49,392 nt of DNA from MGBC108787 sp964430695 (GCA_964430695.1 CAYSFO010000006.1:1-49392), one strand, 5' to 3'; numbered from the stretch's first letter, positions 16,479 through 25,610 are shown. Made by a program: numbers and translations. Notes: generated by a model from the letters alone, not told the origin.

Positions 16479-18848
16479 ATGCAATATGAAGAACGAATTC
16501 TAGAGGGAAAACCTTTGCCTAAACCATTACCTAAAAAAGAAATAATCGAATGTTTTCAAAAATTTCATGAGGGAGACATAGATGCAAAAAATAAAATTAT
16601 TGAACATAATCTTCGTTTAGTAGTAAAAATTTTAACACAATATAAAACACCTTATGAGCAAAAAGAATTATTTTCTGTAGGAGTAATTGGACTTATAAAA
16701 AGTGTAAATACTTTTAATATAGATAAAGGTATAGAATTTGCTACTTATGCAGCAAGAGTAATTAATAATGAAATTCTAATGTATTTCCGTAGAAACAATA
16801 AACATCTTCAAGTAGCTTCCTTGGAAGACCCTCTAGGAACCGATTCAGAGGGAAATGAATTAAGAATAGAAGACACATTATTTGATGAAAATGCTGAATT
16901 TGAAGATAGAGTTATTAATAACCGATTTACCGCAAAAACGAGAAAAGTATTGAAAGAAGTTCTAAATGAACGAGAATTAACCATAATATGTTATAGATAT
17001 GGTTTTAAAGAAAATCAAAAAAACCAAGCTCAATTAGCGGAAATTCTAGGAATCTCAAGAAGCTATGTCAGTCGAATAGAAGCAAAAGCACTAAAAAAAT
17101 TACGTGCCAATTTTGAAGAAGCTTTTAGTGAAACAGAAGAATATCATAAGAATACAAAAGAAAATACTGTTTTTGATATTCATGAAATAAATGAAGAAAT
17201 AAATTTTGAAACCTTTGTAAATCTTTTAAAACTTTTTCCAACTTGGGAAATAAAATTATATACAAAGTTTAGAAACATAGATTTAGATAGACAAAAAATC
17301 AATCCTGTAAAAACAATTCGGGGGGGGGGTTCTTATCCATCTAAATTAATCAATTATGTAAAAATCATTGAAAACGATTTAAGAAAAATGTATGAGTATT
17401 ACAACTTATGGAGAAAAAGAGGCATAAATAAACTCGATGCCTATGAAAAAACAAAAAAATATATGTTTAAACATTCTATTCGTTTTCGTTACCCAGACTA
17501 TTCATTAAAAAAAATAAAAGAAGCTGTAAAAACATTATCCGCTAAACAACAAGAAATATTATATTTGAGATACGGAAAAAATTTATTATCTTTTAACGAA
17601 TTCCCAAACGACGAAAAAAAGTATTCGCAAGCTTTATGTATAGCGCATAAAAAATTAGAAGAGACATTAGAAAAAAAGAGTTTTGAAATTCATCCTGAAT
17701 CTTTACGAGCTAAACTTTCAAATTATAGTTATGAAGAATTAGAAGGATTTATAAAAAAGATTCCAGTAAAATACCAAAATATTCTTTATTTACGCTATGG
17801 AAAAGAATTAAATAAATATCATCCATTTCCTAAAGATAAACCCTATCAAAATTACTATAATTTGCATAAAAAAGCTTGGTCTGCTTTAATGGACACAATA
17901 AATGGAATAAAAGTTGTTGAAGAAGAACCAAGAACAATTATTAATTCTTATAAAAAAGAAGATTTGCTTTATGCAATTGCGAAATTAAGTGAACCAGATC
18001 AAACAGCAATCTATCTTAGACATGGTAGAGATTTAACACAAAATATTTTATGGGCAAAAATAAGTGCACCAGCGGGTAAACACGAAAATTATTATCAACA
18101 AAAATACTATAATTGCTATTCCAAAATTGATGAAATTTTACAAGAAAGAGAAGATAAAAAAAGAGTTTTTCTAAATGCATTTATGGAAAAAATAGGAAAT
18201 TATGCATATGAAGAAGTACTAAAAGCCATTTTATTTTTGCCAAAAGAAGAACAAGAAGTAATTATTCTCAAGCATGGTAAGGATTTAACTGCATTTCATC
18301 CATGGCCTTATAATAAGCCTTATAATTTTTATATAAAATTATACCAAAATGCTATTCATGATCTAAAACATATTTTAAAAAATGAAAAATTCTCTATAAA
18401 ACTACAAGAACAAAAAACAGATTCTGAAAAAGAACAATTATCAGAAGAAAAAATAAATTTGTTAAAAGCAAAACTTTATGAAGAAGTATATCAAAAATAT
18501 CGTGCTATAATTGATTCTAATATATTAGAAGCCATTATTAACCGTATCGTAAATAGTGAAAATTATCAAGAAAACATAGAGGAATATCAAACACAAATAG
18601 AAAATGAAATACTTTTATATTTATTGAATATTTATAAAGAGAATCCCGATACTTTTCAAAACAGGCTTTTATTAGATAGAATAAAAATGCTTTTTAGAAA
18701 AAAAATAAAAAAACAATATCGAGATAACTCAAGCAAAAAAATTGATCTAGCGATTGAAGAAGCCTTTATTTCCTATACAGGAGAAAGAAGTTTTGAAGAA
18801 GAATTAGCCTTGAAAATCAAAAAAATGAAAGATGAGGTAAAAAAATAA
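16479..18848 (+). CDS. Multi-domain SigK-like sigma factor with region-4-like repeats (cluster gene 1)
   Basis: 789 aa. Residues 16-210 form a complete sigma factor closest to SigK/SigE: IIEHNLRLVVKI and the GLIKSVNTFNIDKG core-binding region 2, NEILMYFRRNN in 2.4, and LGISRSYVSRIEAKALKKLR in region 4.2. SigK's hydrophobic pro-sequence is absent. A linker (about 230-340) contains GGGSYP encoded by ten G. Four repeats follow (about 341-397, 416-475, 491-555, 575-634), each with a helix, ILYLRYGK-like core, a Pro/Trp turn and an NYY..L helix; they look like degenerate sigma region 4 units. Residues 652-778 are the C-terminal domain shared by all five genes. First of the cluster, downstream of the Tad genes. 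No such architecture is known to me; function as a transcription factor is inferred. Confidence 0.85.
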   Translation: MQYEERILEGKPLPKPLPKKEIIECFQKFHEGDIDAKNKIIEHNLRLVVKILTQYKTPYEQKELFSVGVIGLIKSVNTFNIDKGIEFATYAARVINNEILMYFRRNNKHLQVASLEDPLGTDSEGNELRIEDTLFDENAEFEDRVINNRFTAKTRKVLKEVLNERELTIICYRYGFKENQKNQAQLAEILGISRSYVSRIEAKALKKLRANFEEAFSETEEYHKNTKENTVFDIHEINEEINFETFVNLLKLFPTWEIKLYTKFRNIDLDRQKINPVKTIRGGGSYPSKLINYVKIIENDLRKMYEYYNLWRKRGINKLDAYEKTKKYMFKHSIRFRYPDYSLKKIKEAVKTLSAKQQEILYLRYGKNLLSFNEFPNDEKKYSQALCIAHKKLEETLEKKSFEIHPESLRAKLSNYSYEELEGFIKKIPVKYQNILYLRYGKELNKYHPFPKDKPYQNYYNLHKKAWSALMDTINGIKVVEEEPRTIINSYKKEDLLYAIAKLSEPDQTAIYLRHGRDLTQNILWAKISAPAGKHENYYQQKYYNCYSKIDEILQEREDKKRVFLNAFMEKIGNYAYEEVLKAILFLPKEEQEVIILKHGKDLTAFHPWPYNKPYNFYIKLYQNAIHDLKHILKNEKFSIKLQEQKTDSEKEQLSEEKINLLKAKLYEEVYQKYRAIIDSNILEAIINRIVNSENYQENIEEYQTQIENEILLYLLNIYKENPDTFQNRLLLDRIKMLFRKKIKKQYRDNSSKKIDLAIEEAFISYTGERSFEEELALKIKKMKDEVKK
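17320..17329 (+). repeat. G10 homopolymer inside cluster gene 1
   Basis: Ten G encode Arg281-Gly-Gly-Gly284 at the junction between sigma domain and repeats. With 9 G the frame reaches TAA after seven codons, with 11 G after five. A likely slippage (phase-variation) site in a genome where Gly is mostly GGA or GGT. Confidence 0.8.
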
Positions 18849-18857
18849 AAGTTATTC

Positions 18858-18886
18858 TTTAAAAAAGAGAAAAAAAGTTCTATAAT
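18858..18886 (+). promoter_or_regulatory. Promoter of sigma-cluster gene 2
   Basis: TATAAT at 18881-18886 with TTTAAA at 18858-18863, 17-base spacer; AAAAAGGAC before ATG 18933. Confidence 0.5.
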
Positions 18887-18932
18887 AATACAAGTTTTAA
18901 TTTTTATATCAACAAAAAAGGACGTGTAATAA

Positions 18933-21716
18933 ATGTACTATAATGAAAATTTTTTAAATGAAGATTCTCTACCAAAACAATTACCTGAAAATGAACTAAT
19001 GGAATGTTTTCAAAAATTTTATGAGGGTGACATAGAAGCAAAAAATAGAATTATTGTACATAATCTTCGTTTGGCAAGATGGATTGCAACACAGTATGAT
19101 AATACAGGAATCGAGAAAGAAGAATTGATTTCTTTAGGGGCAATTGGGCTTATAAAAAGCGTCAATGCATTTGATATAACAAAGGGGATAAAATTTGCTA
19201 CTTATGCAGCAAGAGTAATACACAATGAAATACGAATGTACTTACGTTACAACAAAAAATTTAAAGAAACAAGTAATTTAGAAGATATTTTAAATGCGGA
19301 TTTTGACGGAAATGAATTAAGACTTAAAGATGTAGTACCTGATGAAAAAGCAGAGTTTGAGGATAGAGTTATTAATAATAGATTTAATGCAAAAGTAAAG
19401 CAAACAGCAAAAGAACTTTTAACCGAAAGAGAATATATAATTATTAGCTATTTATATGCTTTGGATGGTACACGCAAAACTCAAAAAGAAATTGCAGAAA
19501 TATTAAATATATGCCAAAGTTATGTCAGCCGAATAGAAAAAAAAGCGCTAAGAAAATTACGTGGCATCGAAAAACAAATTAGTGAAGTGGAAGAATATCG
19601 TAAAAATACAAAAGGAAATGCTGTTATAGAAGAGAGTGCTTCTGTAGAAGAAAGCGTTGAAAAGAAGATGAGTGCAAAAAAAGTAGAAAAAAAATCTCCT
19701 GCAAAACCCAAAGAAAACAACATTATTGCTATTCATGAAACAGAGGAAGAAGTTGATTTTGAAATTTTTGTAAATCTTTTAAAACTTTTTCCACCAGAAG
19801 AAATAAAATTATATGCAAAATTTAGAAATATAGATTTAGAAGAGCAAGAAAATCACCCTGCAAAAATAGCCTGGGGGGGGGGTTGCTCTTATCCAACCAA
19901 ACAAAGTGACTATATAGAAATCATTGAAAACGATTTAAGAAAAATGTATGAATGTTACAGCCTATGTAGAAAAAGAGGCATAAATAAACTCGATGCCTAT
20001 GAAAAAACAAAAAAGTATATAATTATACATTCTCTTCGCTTTCGCTATCCAGACTATGCATTGGAAGAATTAAAAGCCGCTGTAAAAAAATTATCAAACA
20101 AACAACAAGAAATATTATATTTAAGATATGGACAAGATTTATTATCTTTTAATGAATTTTCAAAAGATAGAAAAAATTTTTTTAGCGAACTATCATATGC
20201 ACTCAAAAAATTAGAAGAAGCATTAGAAAAAAGGAGTTTTGACATTCATCCAAAATCTTTACGCGCTAAACTTCCAAATTATAGTTATGAAGAATTAGAT
20301 GGATATATAAAAACGATGCGAAGAAAATACCAAGATATTCTTTATTTACGCTATGGAGAAAAATTAGATGAATATCATTTTTTATCTCAAGATAAGCCTT
20401 ATTATTATAAATTGCATAAAAGAGCTTTGGCTGCTTTAATGGATATAATAAATGGAAAAAATGTGGGTAAAGAACAAAGAACAATTATTAATACCTATAA
20501 AAAAGAAGATTTATTGTATGCCCTTCCTAAATTAAGTGAACCAAATCAAACAGCAATCTATCTTAGACATGGGAAAGATTTAAGTCAAAATATTTCATGG
20601 AAAAGAATAAGTGTTCCAGCAGGAGAAGATAAAGATTATTATAGCCGAAAATACTATAATTGCTATTCCAGAATTGATACTATTTTAAAACATAGAGAAA
20701 AGGCTTCTTTAAATGTATTTATAAAAAAAGTAGGAAATTATTCGTATGAAAAAATACAACAGGCAATTTTATTTTTACCAAAAGAAGAGCAGAAAGTTAT
20801 TTTTCTAAGACATGGGGAAGATTTAACAAAATATAATCCATGGCCAATGAATAAACCTTATAATTATTACCTAAAGTTATATGAAAATGCAATTAACAAT
20901 TTAAAATATATCTTAAGGTTTGGAAAAAGTCCTGAAAAATTGCAAGAACAAAATAAATCACCTAAAAAGGAGATACCTTTAAAAACAACTTCACAAAAAC
21001 AAAAATCAGATAGTAATAATCGTAAAAATCCCAAAAATATACTAGCAGAAGTGAATAAAGAAGACTTTTTATGGACTATCCAATTTTTAAATGAAAATCA
21101 ATTAAGTATTTTACATTTGCGTCATGGAGAACATTTTGATCAATTGCTAGATTGGCCAAAAAAGGTTCCTGAAGGAAAATACAAGAATTATTATAGCGTT
21201 ACTTATTACAACACATGTAATCGAATCAAAAATATCCTGGGAAATCAAAAAAAATTTATAAAAAGAACAAATACACCAATTTCTGAAATGAATAAAACAG
21301 AAAATCTGGGTGTAAAAAAAGAACAATTAACAGAAGAGAAAATGAATTTGTTGAAAGCAAAACTTTATGAAGAATTATATAAAAAATATAAAACTTTAAT
21401 TGATGCCAATGTATTAGAAAAAATGATTAACCATATTGTAAATATTGAAAATTATCAGGAAAACATAGATGAATATCAAACACAAATAGAAAATGAAATC
21501 CTTTTATATTTATTAAATATTTATAAAGAAAATTTAGGTGCCGTACAAAGTCAGATTTTATTGGATAGAATAAAAATACTGTTTAGAAATAAAGTAAAAA
21601 AACAATATAAAAATATTTCTATGGAAAAAATTGATATTGCCATTGAAGAAGCATTTATTTCTTATACAGGAGAAAGAAGTTTTGAAGAAGAATTAGAATC
21701 AAGAATAAGAAATTAG
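18933..21716 (+). CDS. Multi-domain SigK-like sigma factor with five repeats (cluster gene 2)
   Basis: 927-aa paralogue of gene 1. Sigma part at residues 14-211 (HNLRLARWIATQY, GLIKSVNAFDITKG, FATYAARVIHNEIRMYLRY, ICQSYVSRIEKKALRKLR). Then a Lys/Glu/Ser-rich insert (about 230-262) not in gene 1, the linker with WGGGCSYP (314-320), and repeats at about 375-433, 450-507, 521-586, 604-663 plus a fifth at 707-770 (ILHLRHGE...WPKK...KNYYSVTYYN) set off by a basic Ser/Asn-rich spacer. Shared C-terminal domain at 798-923. Region 2.4 and 4.2 differ from gene 1 (IRMYLRY for ILMYFRR, ICQ for ISR), so its promoter set may differ. Own promoter. Confidence 0.85.
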   Translation: MYYNENFLNEDSLPKQLPENELMECFQKFYEGDIEAKNRIIVHNLRLARWIATQYDNTGIEKEELISLGAIGLIKSVNAFDITKGIKFATYAARVIHNEIRMYLRYNKKFKETSNLEDILNADFDGNELRLKDVVPDEKAEFEDRVINNRFNAKVKQTAKELLTEREYIIISYLYALDGTRKTQKEIAEILNICQSYVSRIEKKALRKLRGIEKQISEVEEYRKNTKGNAVIEESASVEESVEKKMSAKKVEKKSPAKPKENNIIAIHETEEEVDFEIFVNLLKLFPPEEIKLYAKFRNIDLEEQENHPAKIAWGGGCSYPTKQSDYIEIIENDLRKMYECYSLCRKRGINKLDAYEKTKKYIIIHSLRFRYPDYALEELKAAVKKLSNKQQEILYLRYGQDLLSFNEFSKDRKNFFSELSYALKKLEEALEKRSFDIHPKSLRAKLPNYSYEELDGYIKTMRRKYQDILYLRYGEKLDEYHFLSQDKPYYYKLHKRALAALMDIINGKNVGKEQRTIINTYKKEDLLYALPKLSEPNQTAIYLRHGKDLSQNISWKRISVPAGEDKDYYSRKYYNCYSRIDTILKHREKASLNVFIKKVGNYSYEKIQQAILFLPKEEQKVIFLRHGEDLTKYNPWPMNKPYNYYLKLYENAINNLKYILRFGKSPEKLQEQNKSPKKEIPLKTTSQKQKSDSNNRKNPKNILAEVNKEDFLWTIQFLNENQLSILHLRHGEHFDQLLDWPKKVPEGKYKNYYSVTYYNTCNRIKNILGNQKKFIKRTNTPISEMNKTENLGVKKEQLTEEKMNLLKAKLYEELYKKYKTLIDANVLEKMINHIVNIENYQENIDEYQTQIENEILLYLLNIYKENLGAVQSQILLDRIKILFRNKVKKQYKNISMEKIDIAIEEAFISYTGERSFEEELESRIRN
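19873..19882 (+). repeat. G10 homopolymer inside cluster gene 2
   Basis: Ten G encode the end of Trp314 and Gly315-317, at the same place in the protein as the tract in gene 1. Loss of one G leads to TAG after about 14 codons and gain of one to TGA after about 12, so a slip leaves only the sigma domain. Confidence 0.8.
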
Positions 21717-21732
21717 AATCTACGCTTTATCG

Positions 21733-21777
21733 GCGTTTTTTCTTGCATTTTTTTAATTTTCTGCTAAAATAACATGA
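21733..21777 (+). promoter_or_regulatory. Promoter of cluster gene 3 in a duplicated 45-base block
   Basis: TTGCAT at 21743-21748, 16-base spacer, extended -10 TGCTAAAAT ending at 21770. The whole block 21733-21777 is repeated without change at 23656-23700. The ACGC/GCGT-T6 at 21722-21741 just before it may be a weak terminator for gene 2. Confidence 0.7.
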
Positions 21778-21803
21778 AAAAAAGAGGGGGGAGGTAAAGT
21801 ATC

Positions 21804-23639
21804 ATGGTTCTAAATGAAGAACAACAAAAATTGTTTAATAAATACGCTTTTACCAATATTTCAGAAATAGATTTTTTAAATATTTACAATAAAGCTAGCC
21901 AAGAAGAAAAGTTTAAGACTATATTTAGAAAAGAAATAAATGCTTATTTAGAAAAGAATATGAATATAAAGATTATCTTAAATTATTTAGAGACATTAAA
22001 AATAGATGATACTAAACCTTTTGACAAAATACGAGAAGCTTTAAAACCATTTTTTAAATTACTAAATGATGCAAATTACCTTCTAACTCCAAATGACACA
22101 ATAGAACTTTTAAAACAACCCCTGTTTACATCTTTATTTTCTAAATTTTTTAAAACTGCACAAGAAATTGAGGAAGATAGACTAGAAAACTTTATTGCTG
22201 AAGAAACCCAATTAGAAGTATTATGTGATAAATATATAGAAGAAAATGAAATAGAGATTATATCATTAGAAAAAGACATGAACGAAGAGTATCCAGATGA
22301 ATATACAGGGAATGGCATACTACAATATTATCAAGAAATCAGTAGAATTCCTTTGCTTACTTTTCAAGAAGAACAAGAATTAGGGAAAAGAATGGAAAAT
22401 GAGGATGAAGAAGCCAGAAAAAAATTAGAAGAAGCAAACCTACGCCTTGTGGTAAGTATAGCAAAACGCTATAGAAATCGAGGTTTAGATTTAGATGATT
22501 TAATCCAAGAAGGGAATTTAGGTTTAATAAAAGCATGTGAAAAATTTGATTATAAAAAAGGATATAAATTTTCAACATATGCCAAATGGTGGATTAGATA
22601 ATTTATAACAAATGCTTTAATTAATCAAACTAGAACAATAAGAATACCTCTACGAGTAGTAAGAACTATTAATAAAATGATAAAAACAGAAGAAATATTA
22701 ACTCAAGAACTTGGGTGTACTCCTTCTGTAGAACAAGTGGCAGTTAAAATGCATCTCCCCGTAGAAAAAGTGAGTGAAATTAATAAAGCAAATAAAATAA
22801 TAACAACTTCACTAAACCAACTAATAGTAGAGGATGAAGAAGCAAAACTTGAAGATTTTATTCCAGATAAAAAAACGGAAGTAGCAGACTTGGTAACTGA
22901 TAAAATGAATTTTATTATACTATTAAAAAACTCTAAAAAAATATTAACAGAAAGAGAATACCAAGTTTTAGTATTAAGATACGGTTTATATGGAAATAAA
23001 ATTCAAACACAAAAGGAAACAGCCAAAGTTTTAAATGTTACGTATCAACGTATTCAACAACTGGAATCAAAAGCTTTGAGAAAATTGCGTAATCACTGTA
23101 AAATTCAAAAATTATATCCTTATGAAAGCACAAATATAACATCTTCTTATAACTTAAAAACTCCGAATGTTAAAACGAACAATACAGGCAAGACACCTAA
23201 GAAAAATAAAAATAAGCAAATAGAACTACTAGAAGTTTCAAAAGAAAAATTGGCAGAAGAAAAAATAAATTTGTTAAAAGGAAAACTTTATGAAGAATTA
23301 TATAAAAAATATAAAACTTTAATTGATACTAATACATTAGAAATAATCATAAATCGTATCGTCATTATCGAAAATGACCAAGAAAACATAAATGAATATC
23401 AAACGCCAATAGAAAATGAAATCCTTTTATATTTATTAAATATTTATAAAGAAAATTCAACTTCAGTACAAAACCAGATTTTATTAAATAGAATAAAAAT
23501 ACTTTTTAGAAATAAAGTTAAAAAACAATATCCTAATATTTCTATAGAAAGAATCGATATTGCCATCGAAGAAACATTTATTTCTTATACAGGAGAAAGA
23601 AGTTTTGAAGAAGAATTAGAATCAAGAATGAAAAATTAG
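21804..23639 (+). pseudogene. RpoD-like sigma factor interrupted by one in-frame stop (cluster gene 3)
   Basis: 612 codons in one frame, split by a single TAA at 22599-22601; both sides read as one protein 50-60% similar to gene 4. Before the stop: N-terminal domain (about 1-165, unknown), region 1.2 and region 2 up to KWWIR. After it: FITNALINQTRTIRIPL completes region 2.4, then regions 3 and 4 (ILTEREYQVLVLRYG, VTYQRIQQLESKALRKLR), a linker and the shared C-terminal domain (23247-23627). The stop replaces the conserved Gln of WWIRQ, one C-to-T change from CAA. The first ATG after the stop (22677) has no ribosome binding site. It is either a fresh pseudogene, a reversible off state, or two fragments. 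Confidence 0.8.
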
Positions 23640-23655
23640 AATTTGCGTCCTTTCA

Positions 23656-23700
23656 GCGTTTTTTCTTGCATTTTTTTAATTTTCTGCTAAAATAACATGA
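23656..23700 (+). promoter_or_regulatory. Promoter of cluster gene 4 (identical 45-base block)
   Basis: TTGCAT at 23666-23671, 16-base spacer, TAAAAT at 23688-23693 with TGC before it. Identical over 45 bases to the block at 21733-21777, so genes 3 and 4 should be expressed together. Confidence 0.7.
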
Positions 23701-23722
23701 CAAAAGAGGGGGGAAAATTATA

Positions 23723-25582
23723 ATGGTTTTAAGTAAAGAACAACAAAAATTGTTTATTAAATATGATTTTACAAATATTTCAGAGACAGATTTTCTAATT
23801 ATATACAGTAAAGCCGCTCAAGAAGAAAAAAAGTTTAAAATTGTATTTAAAAAAGAAATGAATGCCTATTTAGAAGAGAATATAGATATAAATATTATCT
23901 TAAATTATTTAGATACATTAAACATAGATTATACAAAGTCATTTAACAAAGTAAGAGAAGCTTTAAAACCATTTTTCAAATTATTAAATGATGCAAATTA
24001 TATTTTAACGCCAAAAGACACAATAGAGCTTTTAAAACATCCACTTTTTGAAAATTTGTTTTCTAGTTTTTTTAAATCTGAAAAAGAAATAGAAGAAAAT
24101 AGATTAGAGAAATTTATTGATGAAGAAACGCAATTAGAAATACTATGCGATAAATATATAGAAGAAAATGAAATAAAGATTATACCTTCTCAAGAAGAAA
24201 GTAATGATGAGTATACAGAAGAATATACAGGAGATGGTATACGACAATATTACCGAGAAATAAATAGAATTCCTCTACTATCTTTCCAAGAAGTACAAGA
24301 ATTAGGAAAAAGAATGGAAAATGGAGATGAAGAAGCCAGAAAAAAATTAGAAGAAGCAAATCTACGTCTTGTAGTAAGCATAGCAAAACGATATAAAAAC
24401 CGTGGTTTGTTTTTTGAAGATTTAATTCAAGAAGGAAACTTAGGTTTAATAAAAGCATGTAAAAAATTTGATTATAAAAAAGGATATAAATTTTCAACAT
24501 ATGCTACCTGGTGGATTAGACAAGCAATACAACGAGCATTGGCAGATGGAAAAACGATAAGAGTTCCGGTATATATGACAGAAGCCACTAATAAGATGAA
24601 TAGAGTATATGCTGAATTAACACAAACGCTTGGGTGTCCTCCTTCTATAGAACAAGTTGCACATAAAATGAATATTCCTATGGAAATAGCAAGGAAAATC
24701 GAAAACGTAAGAAAAATAGAGACAACATCATTAACCCAACCTATAGGAGAGGAAGAAGAAACGAAGCTTGAAGATCTTATTCCAGATGCGAATTCAGAAA
24801 TAGCAAATAATATAACAGATAAAGAAAATTTTATTGAATTATTAAAAATGTCAAAAGAAGTCTTAACAGAAAAAGAATATCAAATCTTAATATTAAGATA
24901 TGGTCTATATGATAATATTGAGCGAACACAAAAAGAAGTTAGCAAAATCTTAAATATTTCATATCAAACTATTCGACAAACTGAAGCAAAAGCATTAAGA
25001 AAATTACGCAGTAGCCATAGAATTAAAAAATTAAACCCTTATAAAGAAGCAAGTACAACAGCTTCTGTTTCTACAACAATACTAAAAGTCACTAATAATG
25101 TACCTCAACAAAAAATAGTACTACAAAAACAAACTTCCACTCTTATTAATGAGAAGAAGACCCAGTCAAATGAAAATAATGCATCTATCGCCGTAACAGA
25201 AAAAGAACAATTAACAGAAGAAAAATTAGATTTGTTAAAAGCAAAACTTTATAAAGAATATAAAAGTTTAATTGATTCTAAAGTATTAGAATCAATAATT
25301 AACAATATTGTTAATTATGAAGGACTTAATATTAAAGAATACCAGCCGCAAATAGAAAATACGATACTATTATATTTGTTAAATTTATATAAAGAAAATC
25401 CAGATGCAATGCGAAACAAGCTTTTATTAAATAGAATAAAATTGGTTTTTAGAAAAAAAGTAAAAAAACGATATAAAAATATTTCTATAGAAAGAATCGA
25501 TATTGCCATTGAAGAAGCGTTCACTTCCTATACGGGTGAAAGAAGTTTTGAAGAAGAATTAAATTCGAGAATGAAAAATTAG
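23723..25582 (+). CDS. RpoD-like alternative sigma factor with extra terminal domains (cluster gene 4)
   Basis: 619 aa. Residues 1-165 are an all-helical domain found only here and in gene 3. Residues 171-430 are a full group 1/2 sigma: region 1.2 (RQYYREINRIPLLSFQEVQELGKR cut at either side), region 2 (LEEANLRLVVSIAKRY, DLIQEGNLGLIKA, STYATWWIRQAIQ), region 3 (about 290-350) and region 4 (LTEKEYQILILRYG, ISYQTIRQTEAKALRKLR). Promoter-reading positions differ from housekeeping RpoD: Thr440 (E. coli numbering) is Gln, Arg584 is Tyr and Glu585 is Gln. A Ser/Thr/Gln-rich linker leads to the shared C-terminal domain (494-616). RpoD proper must be elsewhere; this one probably reads a different promoter set. 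Confidence 0.88.
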   Translation: MVLSKEQQKLFIKYDFTNISETDFLIIYSKAAQEEKKFKIVFKKEMNAYLEENIDINIILNYLDTLNIDYTKSFNKVREALKPFFKLLNDANYILTPKDTIELLKHPLFENLFSSFFKSEKEIEENRLEKFIDEETQLEILCDKYIEENEIKIIPSQEESNDEYTEEYTGDGIRQYYREINRIPLLSFQEVQELGKRMENGDEEARKKLEEANLRLVVSIAKRYKNRGLFFEDLIQEGNLGLIKACKKFDYKKGYKFSTYATWWIRQAIQRALADGKTIRVPVYMTEATNKMNRVYAELTQTLGCPPSIEQVAHKMNIPMEIARKIENVRKIETTSLTQPIGEEEETKLEDLIPDANSEIANNITDKENFIELLKMSKEVLTEKEYQILILRYGLYDNIERTQKEVSKILNISYQTIRQTEAKALRKLRSSHRIKKLNPYKEASTTASVSTTILKVTNNVPQQKIVLQKQTSTLINEKKTQSNENNASIAVTEKEQLTEEKLDLLKAKLYKEYKSLIDSKVLESIINNIVNYEGLNIKEYQPQIENTILLYLLNLYKENPDAMRNKLLLNRIKLVFRKKVKKRYKNISIERIDIAIEEAFTSYTGERSFEEELNSRMKN

Positions 25583-25610
25583 AATTTACAACACAAAGGA
25601 GGAAATTTTA

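Noticed and set aside
19520..20484. Minus-strand reading frames within genes 1-4
   Set aside because: Short, without ribosome binding sites or recognisable proteins; they mirror the A-rich sense strand.
16479..21716. Tandem repeats in genes 1 and 2 as a CRISPR or DNA satellite
   Set aside because: The repeats are visible only at protein level with divergent DNA; no regular spacers or short identical repeats.
22599..22601. TAA recoded as an amino acid
   Set aside because: TAA ends most other genes in the window at the expected length, so a general recoding is excluded; only local read-through remains possible.
21785..23712. G6 runs in the ribosome binding sites of genes 3 and 4 as further slippage sites
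   Set aside because: Six G is short for phase variation and fits a normal GGAGG-like site; not claimed without read data.
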